A stretch of DNA of 64,000 nucleotides from Burkholderia sp. Its GTDB lineage: Bacteria; Pseudomonadota; Gammaproteobacteria; Burkholderiales; Burkholderiaceae. Both the position numbers and the translations under genes were made by a program. Shown here piece by piece: positions 40,621-49,719 of the stretch. The notes under the pieces were generated by a model. The model was not told the origin of the DNA and made no database searches. It worked only from the letters and a program-made list of their open reading frames with translations. The number at the start of each line of letters is the position of its first letter. The first letter of the stretch is position 1. The stretch covers positions 17,538-81,537 of the forward strand of contig JAIRVP010000029.1 of the NCBI GenBank assembly GCA_031253835.1, given 5' to 3'.

Positions 40621-41078
40621 TATTTGCGGCTCCTAAAGTCAACTTGCGGAATCAGGCGGGCTTTGTCGATATCGGCCAGCGTGAAATCCAGCATGGCTGC
40701 CTCGCCCTTCTTCCCCTCAAATTCCAAACCGATCGTTTCGCCATTCGGCGCGTGCAGAATGCCCCGGTACGTCTTGCGCCCGTCCAGCGGCTTTTTCAAG
40801 GTCACGGAGACTTCGCTGCCAGCGAAGCGCTCGAAGTCGGCCAGCTTCTTCAACGGGCGGTCGAGCCCCGGGGACGAGACTTCGAGCCGTTCGTAATCGA
40901 TGTTTTCGACCGTCAAGACGTGCTGGAGCTGACGCGTGACCTTTTCGCAATCTTCGAGCGAGATGCCGGCAGGCTGATCGATATAGATGCAAAGCATGCC
41001 GCGCCCGGTGCGCTCGAGATCCACCAGCTCGTAGCCGAGCCCGGTGACCGTGGTTTCTATCAGTTCCGTCAGTTGCAC
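40620..41078 (-). CDS. rimP: Ribosome maturation factor RimP
   Basis: 152 aa. [55 protein letters not shown] is the RimP N-terminal domain; [26 protein letters not shown] the highly conserved loop. Acts in 30S assembly. First gene of its operon; the leader carries a promoter and an intrinsic terminator. Confidence 0.95.
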   Translation of the reverse strand: MQLTELIETTVTGLGYELVDLERTGRGMLCIYIDQPAGISLEDCEKVTRQLQHVLTVENIDYERLEVSSPGLDRPLKKLADFERFAGSEVSVTLKKPLDGRKTYRGILHAPNGETIGLEFEGKKGEAAMLDFTLADIDKARLIPQVDFRSRK

Positions 41079-41180
41079 TGTGTCCTCTCAGGTGTTCGCG
41101 CCCGCCGCTCGCGATTCACCCGCGGGCGCGCGCCTTAGCCGGCGCAGGAAGCGCTACCCGAAGTGCCTAACCGTTTCAGC

Positions 41181-41205
41181 AAAAAAAAATGGGCGGAACG
41201 CCCAT
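41181..41205 (-). terminator. Intrinsic terminator within the rimP-nusA leader (possible attenuator)
   Basis: On the minus strand: ATGGGCG, a TTC loop, CGCCCAT, then nine T. It lies about 100 nt before the rimP ATG and about 55-80 nt after the predicted start of the promoter at 41266-41294, so it would end most transcripts early unless relieved. It could alternatively end readthrough from rluB. Confidence 0.8.
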
Positions 41206-41265
41206 CTTCTTACTGGTGGTCGCACCTGAGCCGCACATTGAATCCGTACGCCCAGCGACTCCGCG

Positions 41266-41294
41266 ATTATAGCGATTTTTGGCGCAAACGCCAA
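41266..41294 (-). promoter_or_regulatory. Sigma-70 promoter of the rimP-nusA-infB operon
   Basis: Minus strand TTGGCG (41289-41294), 17-bp spacer, TATAAT (41266-41271). The near-consensus match gives a start near 41259. The leader then runs about 180 nt to rimP. Confidence 0.8.
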
Positions 41295-41421
41295 GCCAGC
41301 CGGTAAAAGCAGCGCGTCGCGCGCCTTTACGGGCCAAAAATGCGAAATCGGGTTGCCCGATCAGCCGGCACGATCCTGCCTGGCCGGAGATCGGTCACGC
41401 CGGCTGCGATGCAGCGGCACG

Positions 41422-41437
41422 CGACATATATATGTCG
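41422..41437. repeat. Perfect 16-bp AT-centred palindrome downstream of rluB
   Basis: CGACATATATATGTCG reads the same on both strands. It lies 98 bp past the rluB stop and about 130 bp before the rimP promoter. A protein binding site is possible; no T-run follows, so it is not a terminator. Confidence 0.6.
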
Positions 41438-41534
41438 AACGCGGTCAACGCAATGCGTCGTGCCGGCGAAATCGGCCGAATGCCGATCGGGCCGGCACGC
41501 CGGCGGCTTTGCGCCGCCGTGCGCCAATACGCAT

Positions 41535-43292
41535 TTAGCGGCCGCGCGTGCGGCTGCGCTGCGGACGCTGGCCGCCGCGCGGACCACCGCCGTTACCGGC
41601 GCCGTCCGCGCGATTGCCGTTCGGATTGCGATTGCCGCCACCCTTGGCTCCGCCACGCTTGCCGCCCGCGCCCGCACCTTCGCGCTTGGGGCCCGCGCCG
41701 TACGATGCGCGATTGCCGTCGACATCGCGGCCGCCGCCTGCGCGGTTGCCGTCGCGGCCGCCCGCACCACGGTTGCCATCGCGACCGCCGCCGGTACGGT
41801 TACCGTAGCCCGACGGCGAAACCGGCAGGCTGCCGTAGCCGCTCAGGCCAGGCAGACCCGGCGCGCCGCGCCGGCCGCCACCGCGACGCGGCTGGTCGAG
41901 CTGCCCGTGCGTCGTCAGCACCGGCTCACGGCCGATGAAACCCATCGACGTTTCCATCGGATCGGGCTGACGGCGCTCGGTCGGGCCGGCACCGCCGCGC
42001 TTGCCCTTCTCCTCGGTCGGCGCCTTCAGGCCGACGGTCGCCATCAGCTTGCGCACTTGCGCGTCGTCGAGCTCTTCCCAACGACCGCGCTTCAGGCCGC
42101 GCGGCAGCGGGATCGGACCGTGACGCGTACGGATCAGGCGGCTCACCATCAGGCCGGCCGCCTCGAACATCCGGCGCACTTCGCGGGTGCGGCCTTCGGC
42201 CAGCGCGACGTGATACCAGTGGTTCGTGCCTTCGCCGCCGCCGTCGCGGATACGCAGGAAGTTCGCCGGACCGTCGTCGAGCTCGACGCCGTGCAGCAGC
42301 TTCTGGCGCATCCCCTCGGACAGTTCGCCGACCACGCGCACCGCATACTCGCGCTCGACGCTGTAGCGCGGGTGCATGAAGCGGTTCGCGAGGTCACCCG
42401 AAGTCGTCAGCATCAGCAGGCCTTCGGTATTGAAGTCGAGGCGGCCCACCGCAAGCCATTTCGCCGTCTTCATCGGCGGCAGGCGATCGAACACCGACGG
42501 ACGGCCTTCCGGATCCGCGTGGCTGACGATCTCGCCCGTCGGCTTGTGGTACAGCAGCACGCGCGGCGGCTTGTTCGGCAGCTTGCGCTTGACCGGCTTG
42601 CCGTTGATCCGTACCTGGTCGGTCGGCATGATGCGCTGGCCGATGTGCGCGGGCTCGCCGTTCACCGACACGCGGCCGGCGACGATCAATTCTTCCATTT
42701 CGCGGCGCGAGCCCATGCCCGCCTCCGCCAGCACCTTGTGAAGCTTCGGCGCGTCGTCGTCCGGCGACAGCACGCGCTTGTTCGCCGGCTGGTTGCGGCC
42801 GCGGCGCAGCATGGGCGCACGCACGCCACTGCCGCCCGCGGAGTTGTCCGCGTCGAATGCCGGCGACGTCACGTACGCGAACAACTCGTCCTGGGACGCA
42901 TCGCCTTCCGCCTTCACCGGGCCGCCTTCAGCCTTCGGCGCACCGCGCCGGCCCTGGCCGCCCTGGCCAGTCTTTGCCGCACCTTCGCGCTTGGCGGCCG
43001 GCTTGCGGCCGCCCTTGGCCGCACCTTCCTTGTTGCGCGGCGCGCGCGCCGGCTGCGCGTCGGCAGTCTCGGCCGGCTGCGCATCGGCGCCTTCGCCGCC
43101 CGGCTGCTCGCCTTCGGCGCCCTTCGACTTGGCTGCCGCGCGACGCCGCGCGATCAGGCTGCGCGGGCCGCGCCGCAAACCGCGGCGGGGACGCTCGTCG
43201 CCACCGGCCGAAGCGTCCTGCTCCGGCGCATCGTCGGCGCGCGCTGCCTGCACGGCAGGCGCGGACGATTCAATATCGTGGATATCTGTCAA
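41535..43292 (-). CDS. rluB: 23S rRNA pseudouridine synthase RluB with long low-complexity ends
   Basis: 585 aa, about twice the E. coli size. The first 165 residues are an Ala/Gly/Arg/Lys-rich disordered extension. The core (about 170-410) has an S4 domain ([31 protein letters not shown]), and the pseudouridine synthase domain with the catalytic Asp in [19 protein letters not shown], and [26 protein letters not shown]. The last 150 residues are Gly/Arg/Asn-rich ([29 protein letters not shown]), resembling RGG RNA-binding tails. It should modify U2605 of 23S rRNA. Confidence 0.92.
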   Translation of the reverse strand: MTDIHDIESSAPAVQAARADDAPEQDASAGGDERPRRGLRRGPRSLIARRRAAAKSKGAEGEQPGGEGADAQPAETADAQPARAPRNKEGAAKGGRKPAAKREGAAKTGQGGQGRRGAPKAEGGPVKAEGDASQDELFAYVTSPAFDADNSAGGSGVRAPMLRRGRNQPANKRVLSPDDDAPKLHKVLAEAGMGSRREMEELIVAGRVSVNGEPAHIGQRIMPTDQVRINGKPVKRKLPNKPPRVLLYHKPTGEIVSHADPEGRPSVFDRLPPMKTAKWLAVGRLDFNTEGLLMLTTSGDLANRFMHPRYSVEREYAVRVVGELSEGMRQKLLHGVELDDGPANFLRIRDGGGEGTNHWYHVALAEGRTREVRRMFEAAGLMVSRLIRTRHGPIPLPRGLKRGRWEELDDAQVRKLMATVGLKAPTEEKGKRGGAGPTERRQPDPMETSMGFIGREPVLTTHGQLDQPRRGGGRRGAPGLPGLSGYGSLPVSPSGYGNRTGGGRDGNRGAGGRDGNRAGGGRDVDGNRASYGAGPKREGAGAGGKRGGAKGGGNRNPNGNRADGAGNGGGPRGGQRPQRSRTRGR

Positions 43293-43352
43293 AACAACCT
43301 CAAAATGTCAGGTCTCGCGCCCGGCGCGGGCGCGGCAAGATGTTGGCCGCGA

Positions 43353-44378
43353 TCAGGCGCGACGCTGTTCGGGTTCTGCTTCGTCGTCCGGCAACGCGTC
43401 GGCGCCGATGGGCGCACTGGCGCTTCGTACGGCATCCGCGAGACTGTCGGACGTGTCGTCCAGCATCTCGTCGTCCGCGGAACGGGAACGGGGCGCGTTG
43501 GCCTGGTCAGCCTCGCCGGGCATGATGCCGGCCGCTTCCGCTCCGTCTCCGGCAGCCGCTTCGGCGGCCGGCTTGCGATCTTCCTCGCTCCAATCCGCGC
43601 GCAGCGGCTCGGGCTGCACACCGGTCGGCACTGCTTCGGCGCCAACCTGTTCCGTTTGTTCCGTTTGCCCGCGATCAGCCTCGAGCGTATCGCGACCCGG
43701 AATTTCTTGCGTCGACGCGACGTCGGCCGCGGCATCGCCCGGCTGACCGGCCGATGCTTCATCCGCCAGTACCTGCGGCAGATCGCCCGCTGCGTCGCCG
43801 GCGACCGGCACGTCGCCGTCGAAATCCATGGCCTGCTGCGCGAGCAGCGCGGCCTCGATGTTCGCGGCCGGCTCTTCGAGCGCAGGCAGGTCGTCGAGCG
43901 CCTTCAGGCCGAGATCGTCGAGAAACTGCTTGGTCGTCGCATACAGCGCCGGGCGTCCCGGCACGTCACGATGACCGATCACCTCGATCCAGCCGCGATC
44001 CTCGAGTTGCTTGACCACCTGCGTATTGACCGTGACGCCGCGAATCTCTTCGATGTCGCCGCGCGTGACGGGCTGCCGGTACGCGATGATCGCGAGCGTT
44101 TCGAGCACCGCGCGCGAGTACTTCGGCGGCTTCTCGGGATGCAGGCGATCCAGATAATGACGCATCGCCGGCTTGCTCTGGAAGCGCCATCCGGTCGCCA
44201 GCGCCACCAGTTCGACGCCGCGGCCGGACCAATCCTGTTTCAGATCTTCGAGCAACGTGCGGACCGTGTCAGCCGACACGCCGTCGGCAAAGAGCTTGCG
44301 CAAATCGCCGAGCTTCAGCGGTTCCTGCGCGCAGATCAAAGCAGTCTCGAGGACGATCTTCGCCTCTTGGGTATTCAT
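43353..44378 (-). CDS. scpB: Segregation and condensation protein ScpB
   Basis: 341 aa. Two winged-helix domains: [28 protein letters not shown] and [77 protein letters not shown] are the ScpB signature. The last 120 residues form an acidic Ala/Glu/Asp-rich tail absent from many ScpB proteins. Partner of SMC and ScpA in chromosome condensation. About 60 bp before rluB. Confidence 0.93.
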   Translation of the reverse strand: MNTQEAKIVLETALICAQEPLKLGDLRKLFADGVSADTVRTLLEDLKQDWSGRGVELVALATGWRFQSKPAMRHYLDRLHPEKPPKYSRAVLETLAIIAYRQPVTRGDIEEIRGVTVNTQVVKQLEDRGWIEVIGHRDVPGRPALYATTKQFLDDLGLKALDDLPALEEPAANIEAALLAQQAMDFDGDVPVAGDAAGDLPQVLADEASAGQPGDAAADVASTQEIPGRDTLEADRGQTEQTEQVGAEAVPTGVQPEPLRADWSEEDRKPAAEAAAGDGAEAAGIMPGEADQANAPRSRSADDEMLDDTSDSLADAVRSASAPIGADALPDDEAEPEQRRA

Positions 44379-44650
44379 GCAGCTAGGCCAGACCCTGTGG
44401 TCAAACGAACCGGATCAACAAACAGACGAAAGGAACGGAAGACGCGCTCGCCCGATTCTGATCGGTCATATTGATGGGAGCACGAACCGGGGGCGGCGAA
44501 CCAACTTCAGGCCAGGCCCAAACCGGACGGAACAGCACGGCTCAACGACGGAACCGCGTGACTGAGCGCCATATTACGCAAAATTGCCCGGTGCGTAAAG
44601 ATGAGCAGAGCGGGCCGCCGCCAGTCCGGCGCGTGCGCTCCGGCCCCGCT
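44379..44650. other. Intergenic region scpB-aminotransferase
   Basis: 272 bp. Upstream of scpB (minus) there should be a promoter, but no strong -35/-10 pair was recognised. No gene or clear terminator seen. Confidence 0.5.
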
Positions 44651-45853
44651 TCAGCGGGCGGCCGAACCGCGCGCGAGGAACCGGCGCAGCCGCTCGACGC
44701 CCGCATCGAGCCGGGCCGGATCGCACGCGTAGCACCACCGTACGAAGCCCTCGCCCTCCGGGCCGAACGCCCGCCCCGGCGCAAGGCCGATGCCCGCCTC
44801 GCGCACCAGCGTCTTGCAGAACGCGAGGCTGTCGGCCGCGCCCGGCAGGCGCAGGAACAGGTACATCGCGCCCGGCGGCGGCGGCACCTCGACGTCCGGC
44901 AACGTCCGCAGCGCGGCGACCAGGTGATCGCGCGCGTCGCGCAGTGACGCGACGAACGACCGCACGAACGGCTCGCCGTCGCGCAGCGCCACCTCGCCCG
45001 CGGCCTGGACGAAGCCCGGCGCACACGATGTGTTGTATTCGACGAGCTTCGACAGGTCGCCCGCCACCGATGCCGGCGCGACGAGCCACCCGAGCCGCCA
45101 GCCCGTCATCGCCCACGCCTTCGAGAACGAATTCACGACGACGACCCGCTCGTCGCGCGTGGCGATATCGAGAAACGACGGCGCGCCCCCCGCATCGAAC
45201 GCGAGCCGTTCGTACACTTCATCGGCGACCAGCCAGATGCCGTGACGGCGGCAATGGGCAAGCACGGCCTGCTGGTCGTCGCGCGACATCGTCCAGCCGG
45301 TCGGGTTGTTCGGCGAATTGACCAGCAGCATCCGCGTCCCAGGCGTCAGCGCGGCGAGCAGCCGCCCGACATCGAGCCGCCAGCCCGCGTCGCCATAGCC
45401 GAGCGGCACGCATTCGACGCGTGCACCGAGGATCTTCGGGATTTCGACCAGATTCGGCCACAGCGGCGTGACCGCGACGACGCGGTCACCCGGACCGACC
45501 AGCATCTGCGCGGCCAGCATCAGCGCGCTCACGCCGGAACTCGTCACGGCCACCGTGTCGGCCGACGTCGCGCCGTGGCGCGCGCTGACGTAGGCCGCGA
45601 TTGCCGCGCGCAGCGGCGCGGTGCCGAGGTTGTGCGTGTAGAAGGTCGCGCCGTCGCGCAGCGCGGCCGCCGCGGCGTCACGGATGAAATCCGGCGTCAC
45701 GCGATCGGATTCGCCGAACCAGAACGGCAGCATGTCCGGCACGCCGAAGCCGGCGTTCGCCACGTCCCGGATCAGCGACGGACGCAGCGCATGCACCGCC
45801 GCGCGTGCCGCCGGTTCGCCGGCCACCGGAAGGGAATCATCGGATTGCACCAT
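44651..45853 (-). CDS. PLP-dependent class I/II aminotransferase
   Basis: 400 aa. Fold type I aminotransferase: NSPNNPTGWTMSRDD, DEVYERLAF, and the PLP-binding Lys in VVNSFSKAWAMTGWRLGW. ATFYTHNLGTAPLRAAIAAYVSARHG is typical of the aspartate aminotransferase-like group. Substrate unknown. It is followed upstream by a LysR gene on the same strand (about 75 bp between them), so regulator and enzyme may form one unit transcribed from before the LysR gene. Confidence 0.9.
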   Translation of the reverse strand: MVQSDDSLPVAGEPAARAAVHALRPSLIRDVANAGFGVPDMLPFWFGESDRVTPDFIRDAAAAALRDGATFYTHNLGTAPLRAAIAAYVSARHGATSADTVAVTSSGVSALMLAAQMLVGPGDRVVAVTPLWPNLVEIPKILGARVECVPLGYGDAGWRLDVGRLLAALTPGTRMLLVNSPNNPTGWTMSRDDQQAVLAHCRRHGIWLVADEVYERLAFDAGGAPSFLDIATRDERVVVVNSFSKAWAMTGWRLGWLVAPASVAGDLSKLVEYNTSCAPGFVQAAGEVALRDGEPFVRSFVASLRDARDHLVAALRTLPDVEVPPPPGAMYLFLRLPGAADSLAFCKTLVREAGIGLAPGRAFGPEGEGFVRWCYACDPARLDAGVERLRRFLARGSAAR

Positions 45854-45928
45854 CGAGCACCACCGTCGAGGAACACGATCCGCGTAGTGTACCGGCCCTC
45901 AAGCCCGGCCGGCGCAAGTCCGCGCGCG

Positions 45929-46831
45929 TCAGTCGAGGTCTTCCGCCCGCGCCGGCATCTGCCGCACGAGTTCCCAGATCGCCTGCGCCGCGGGCGACAA
46001 CGACCGGTCGCGGCGACGCACCAGCTCGACCGTGCGCTCGGTGCGCGGCGTGAGCGGCCGCGCGACCAGCGTCGAGCCGGCCGGAAGCGGCAGCGACAGC
46101 CACGGCTGCACGCTTACGCCGACGCCCGCCTCGACCAGCCCGAACACCGTCGCCGAATGCCCGAGCTCCTGCATGACCGTCGCATTGACGTGGTGGGCGG
46201 CCAGCGCGGCATCGATCAGCGGCCGGCTGCCCGACGCATGGTCGAGCAGCACGAGGCGCTCGCCGTCCAGCGCCGTCCACGGCACCTCGGCCCGTGCCGC
46301 GAGCGGATGGTCGGCACGCGCGACGAGGCAGAACGAATCGGTCATCAACGGTTCGCACACGACATCGGCGACCGTCAGCGGCCCGATCACGACGCCGAAG
46401 TCGACTTCGCTCGACTTCACCTTGCGCAAGACGTCGCTCTGCACATCGTCGCGCAGGCCCAGCGTCACGAACGGGAACTGGCGCTCGCACGACGCGACCA
46501 CCCGCGGCATCAGCCGGCAGGCGATCGTCGGGCTCGCCGCGACGATCACGCGCCCGCGGCGCTGCTCGCCGATCTCGCGAATCTCGCGCAGCGTGTCGTC
46601 GAGATCGTCGATCAGGCGCGACACGCTCGCGATCAGGTTCGCGCCGACGTCAGTCAGTTGCACGTCGCGCGTCGTGCGGTCGATCAGCTTCAGCCCGAGC
46701 TCGGCCTCGAGCTCGCGCACGCAGCGGCTGACCGCGGACTGCGTGAGCCCGATCTCGTCGCCTGCGCGACTGAAGCTCTTGAGCCGCGCGACCTCGATGA
46801 ATACGCGAAGCTGGCGCAGCGTGACGTTCAT
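45929..46831 (-). CDS. LysR-family transcriptional regulator
   Basis: 300 aa. N-terminal winged HTH (TLRQLRVFIEVARLKSFSRAGDEIGLTQSAVSRCVRELEAELGLKLIDRTTRDVQLTDVG), and a periplasmic-binding-like effector domain (GRVIVAASPTIACRLMPRVVASCERQFP). Effector unknown. It probably regulates the adjacent aminotransferase gene and itself; a perfect 8-bp dyad lies 83-114 bp upstream of its ATG (46914-46945). Confidence 0.92.
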   Translation of the reverse strand: MNVTLRQLRVFIEVARLKSFSRAGDEIGLTQSAVSRCVRELEAELGLKLIDRTTRDVQLTDVGANLIASVSRLIDDLDDTLREIREIGEQRRGRVIVAASPTIACRLMPRVVASCERQFPFVTLGLRDDVQSDVLRKVKSSEVDFGVVIGPLTVADVVCEPLMTDSFCLVARADHPLAARAEVPWTALDGERLVLLDHASGSRPLIDAALAAHHVNATVMQELGHSATVFGLVEAGVGVSVQPWLSLPLPAGSTLVARPLTPRTERTVELVRRRDRSLSPAAQAIWELVRQMPARAEDLD

Positions 46832-46913
46832 CCCCTGACCTCATCAATCGTCGATATCGATGCGCGATTTTAATGCGCGAATCCGGCCTCGATGTGCAAA
46901 TCCGGCACCCCAT

Positions 46914-46945
46914 GCGAATGTTTCGCTGCGGTGCAATACATTCGC
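46914..46945. promoter_or_regulatory. Perfect 8-bp dyad, candidate LysR binding region
   Basis: GCGAATGT and ACATTCGC separated by 16 nt. The distance to the LysR ATG (about 83 bp) fits an autoregulatory site; alternatively it may serve the plus-strand gene. Confidence 0.4.
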
Positions 46946-47030
46946 AAACGCACGTGGTACGGGCGAACTGCACAAGATTGGTGATTGTCCCGATTTGCTG
47001 GCGGGTTATTTTGGCGTCTTATACGCCCCT

Positions 47031-47050
47031 AGCTAACTTAGCCGTTAGCT
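47031..47050. promoter_or_regulatory. Dyad AGCTAAC-N6-GTTAGCT
   Basis: Perfect 7-bp arms around TTAGCC, 38 bp before the sigma-54-like element. Possible operator; no T-run, so not a terminator. Confidence 0.35.
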
Positions 47051-47087
47051 CGCTGCCAAGCGGCTCTCGAGGGATTCACCTCCGACA

Positions 47088-47103
47088 TGGCACGCTTCGT
47101 GCA
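47088..47103 (+). promoter_or_regulatory. Sigma-54-like element before the DUF4096 gene
   Basis: TGGCACGCTTCGTGCA has the full -24 box, correct GG-GC spacing, and one mismatch in the -12 box (G for T). A similar one-mismatch match occurs by chance inside tadG (2040-2055), so the call is weak. Confidence 0.35.
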
Positions 47104-47259
47104 TTACCTGGCGCACAGGGCGCAGGTTTCGTCGGACGGAAGAGCAGAAACGCCGCTGCCGGCCAACCGGACGCCCCCACCCGGCACTCGACGATCGAGT
47201 GCTTGAAGAGTGCGCGGCGCAGGGCAGCGCACCGGAGTTAGCTTCGCTGAGGTGAGGAC

Positions 47260-47661
47260 ATGATGCTGTTCGACGATTTGAGAGATAACGAGTGGGCGCT
47301 GGTCGAGGGTCTGTTTTGCTCGGAACCCGCACGGAGTGAACGGCGCGGCCGTCCCCGCGTGGAAGCCCGCTCGGTGGTCAACGCCGTGCTGTGGGTGCTG
47401 TCGACGGGTGAAGGCTGGTCGAAGCTGCCGGGCCGCTACCCGTCGCCGCCGACCTGCCGCCGTCGCTTCGACGAATGGCAGGCGGACGGCACGCTCGCCG
47501 AAATCGTGAAGCGACTCGGCACGAGCGGCCGGCAGATCTCGCTGCGCGGGCGCATCGGCGCAAGCGCCGCGAAGCCGCCCGCACCGCCGAGCCGCGACCG
47601 GCTGCGCGGCGCCTTCTGGACCAACCCGGAATCCTGGCGCGCGCCCGTCAAGATGGCGTAA
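47260..47661 (+). CDS. Orphan IS5-type DUF4096 protein (second copy type)
   Basis: 133 aa, ATG at 47260 (GGTGAGGACATG places GAGG close upstream; the ATG three bases later is an alternative). DUF4096 features: LRDNEWALVEGLFC, RRGRPRVEARSVVNAVLWVLSTGEGWSKLPGRYPSPPTCRRRFDEWQADGTLAEI. The DDE catalytic part is missing; a basic Pro/Arg-rich tail ends the protein. It is clearly not a recent copy of the gene at 19638, as the two share only the motif pattern. No flanking inverted repeats found. Likely a domesticated or decayed transposase acting, if at all, as a DNA-binding protein. Confidence 0.75.
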   Translation: MMLFDDLRDNEWALVEGLFCSEPARSERRGRPRVEARSVVNAVLWVLSTGEGWSKLPGRYPSPPTCRRRFDEWQADGTLAEIVKRLGTSGRQISLRGRIGASAAKPPAPPSRDRLRGAFWTNPESWRAPVKMA

Positions 47662-47859
47662 CGCATGCTCGATCGGGCGGCTTCGGCCGCCCGGTTTCTT
47701 TCTGCGACGCGACTTTTTCGCGGCGCCTGCATTGCCGTCGATTACCGTTGTCGTGCCGCGATACATCTATTTACGAATATTTACAGCAAGCCTGCACTCC
47801 CGCGCTTACCTTAGCGACATATCAACAGGCCGCGTCGACGGCTTGAAGGGAGCCCCGCC

Positions 47860-48111
47860 ATGAAACCAATGTCACTGCTCGTTGCATGCGGCATTGTCAT
47901 TTCCCTGGCGCTGACCGCTCCAGCCCATGCCGACGATCGCACGAAGCCGCCTCACCGCCAGCAGGATCACCGGAATAGCCTCCGCCAGCCGCCGTCCGCC
48001 AATGCGTCCGGCCGGCAGACCGTGCCGCGCGGCGACCTGCGCGGCGACATCGCCAGCAACGCGCGAGCGCGCATCGGCTCGCAGCCGTCCGACGCGCCGC
48101 GTCATCCGTAG
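47860..48111 (+). CDS. Small secreted hypothetical protein
   Basis: 83 aa with GAAGGGAG before the ATG. Signal peptide MKPMSLLVACGIVISLALTA...AHAD; the mature 58 residues are basic, Arg/Pro/Gln/His-rich with no cysteine. Likely periplasmic. Family not recognised. Confidence 0.6.
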   Translation: MKPMSLLVACGIVISLALTAPAHADDRTKPPHRQQDHRNSLRQPPSANASGRQTVPRGDLRGDIASNARARIGSQPSDAPRHP

Positions 48112-48140
48112 TCCTGCCGATTTCAGGAATTCGCCAAAGA

Positions 48141-48259
48141 AAATGCCCGCTTTCGGGAACTGCGCCGCAAGCGACGAGTCACAACGTTGCCATGAGCACA
48201 GCGTGGCAACAGCAAAAGTATCCGGTACGCCCGTATCCTCGCGATACGGGCTTTTTTTT
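48141..48259 (+). ncRNA. Candidate small RNA or structured 3' end with three hairpins
   Basis: Three successive perfect stems: CCCG-CTTT-CGGG (48146-48157), GTTGCCA-N11-TGGCAAC (48186-48210), and GCCCGTATC-N5-GATACGGGC (48229-48251) followed by eight T (48252-48259). The single-stranded AGCAAAAGTATCC lies between the last two. This is the form of an Hfq-type small RNA with a Rho-independent terminator. No clear promoter was identified, so it could instead be the 3' UTR of the gene at 47860. Confidence 0.5.
48229..48259 (+). terminator. Intrinsic terminator with eight-T tract
   Basis: Nine-bp stem GCCCGTATC/GATACGGGC and T8. Ends the unit containing the gene at 47860 and/or the candidate small RNA. 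Confidence 0.9.
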
Positions 48260-48306
48260 GGCATGACCGACTCGCGCGGCGACGCTCGAATCGGGATGAT
48301 CCGCCG

Positions 48307-48624
48307 CTACAGGCGGCTTTCGAGAATCGCCACGGCGCTCGCTTCGCTCAACGCGTAGTCGTCCATCCGGCGATCGGTCCAGGAAAGTAATTTCTCGTCA
48401 CGCTCGAGGCGCGAGAATTCGGCTCGACCGCTGTCGGTCAGCACGGCGATGTCGACCGGCGCGTGGAAGCCCGGCGCGGGGGCAACGGTCTTCTGCCTGA
48501 CCGTGTCCATCAGCCCGAGCGAACGGAGATACTCGAACACGCCCGGGCGGCGTGCCCACGGTACCTGGCGGTACTGCACTCGTCTCAATGCGTCGAGCAC
48601 CGCTTCGTTGGAATACGTGGCCAT
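48307..48624 (-). CDS. Hypothetical protein, possible small winged-helix fold
   Basis: 105 aa, MATYSNEAVLDALRRVQYRQVPWARRPGVFEYLRSLGLMDTVRQKTVAPAPG.... The helix pattern followed by DIAVLTDSGRAEFSRLERDEKLLSW recalls the C-terminal part of winged-helix proteins (the LTDSGRAE wing-like phrase), but no family is certain. The frame has strong Burkholderia codon bias. Divergent from the YdcF-like gene. Confidence 0.6.
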   Translation of the reverse strand: MATYSNEAVLDALRRVQYRQVPWARRPGVFEYLRSLGLMDTVRQKTVAPAPGFHAPVDIAVLTDSGRAEFSRLERDEKLLSWTDRRMDDYALSEASAVAILESRL

Positions 48625-48781
48625 CTCGATTCTTTCTTAAAGTGCAGCGACAATGCGAAGCGGCGCGCCGGGCGGGGTCTCCGCCCGCCGATACCGCCAC
48701 CGATTCTGGAGGCCGACGTTCGGCGTCGCGTCAGGGCCGGATCGTCAGCCGTCCATAAAAAGACACCATACCCCAATCAAA

Positions 48782-49498
48782 TTGATTCTGTTCGATTCAT
48801 TTGTACTTCTCTTCATCTGTTTCATGCTCTGCCGCAAGCGGCGGAGAATCATCTCGATCGCCGCCGTTGCGCTGTTCTGGCTGCTCGCGACGGGCTGGCT
48901 CGCCGCGCCGCTGATCGCCTGGACCGAGGCTGGCGTCACGCCGGTCGAGCACCCGGACATGCACGGGCGGACCACGCTGATTCTCATCGGCGCCGGCACG
49001 CGTCGCACCGACACCGGGCTGCACCCGCCACCCGACGGCGCCGCGCGCATCCACAAGGTTGCGGCGCTCTATCGCGTGTGCCGGCAGCAGGCCGAACGCT
49101 GCACCGTGGTGATGTCGGGCGGCGACCCGCAGCATCACGGCGAAACCGAAGCAGCCGTATACGGGCGCCAACTCGTCGCGGAAGGCGTTGCTCCCGCCGA
49201 CCTCGTTCTCGAACCGGACAGCCGCACGACCTACGAAAATGCGAAATTCACTGCGCCTATACTACGCTCACAGTATGACGACGCGCGCATTCTCGTCACC
49301 TCGTCGTACCAGATGCGCCGCGCGTTGCTCGATTTCCGCCGTTTCGGCATCGATCCGCAGCCCGTTTATGCGAACCGCCGGCTTGCTCAAACAGGCTGGC
49401 TGCCGCGCTGGCGCAATGTGGCCAACGCCGAGCAGGCGCTGCACGAGCTGGTCGGCATCGCGCAATTCCACGTGTACCGGTGGCTCGGCTGGTTTTGA
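48782..49498 (+). CDS. YdcF/ElyC-like DUF218 membrane protein
   Basis: About 238 aa if the TTG at 48782 is the start, which keeps a first hydrophobic helix (ILFDSFVLLFICFML); an ATG at 48824 gives 224 aa and only the second helix (ISIAAVALFWLLATGWLAAPLI). Neither has a good ribosome-binding site, so the start is uncertain. The DUF218 domain follows: LILIGAGTRR, CTVVMSGGDPQHHGETEAAVYGRQLVAEGV, LEPDSRTTYENAKF, and RILVTSSYQMRRALLDFRRFG. ElyC-type proteins affect envelope polysaccharide metabolism; the exact role here is unknown. Confidence 0.8.
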   Translation: MILFDSFVLLFICFMLCRKRRRIISIAAVALFWLLATGWLAAPLIAWTEAGVTPVEHPDMHGRTTLILIGAGTRRTDTGLHPPPDGAARIHKVAALYRVCRQQAERCTVVMSGGDPQHHGETEAAVYGRQLVAEGVAPADLVLEPDSRTTYENAKFTAPILRSQYDDARILVTSSYQMRRALLDFRRFGIDPQPVYANRRLAQTGWLPRWRNVANAEQALHELVGIAQFHVYRWLGWF

Positions 49499-49719
49499 AA
49501 TTTGCGGGGAAACGGGTGCGGACGTGGCGATTCCGCCCAGGATGGCAAGCGCATGACGAAGCACGCGAAGTGTTGCGCGACTTCAACGGGGCCTTGCGTC
49601 GCGCCGCGATCCGATGCACATTGATCCGTCACTTTTGTTACACTCGACACGCACTCGATTGCAGTCGCCAGACAAAACGGCAACACTCGGGTTCATCACC
49701 ACTTAGCGGAGGTAAAGCA

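Larger units (their letters stand above)
46832..47259. other. LysR/DUF4096 divergent intergenic region
   Basis: 428 bp. It contains two perfect dyads (46914-46945 and 47031-47050) and a sigma-54-like element (47088-47103, plus strand). No gene is supported. Confidence 0.6.
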
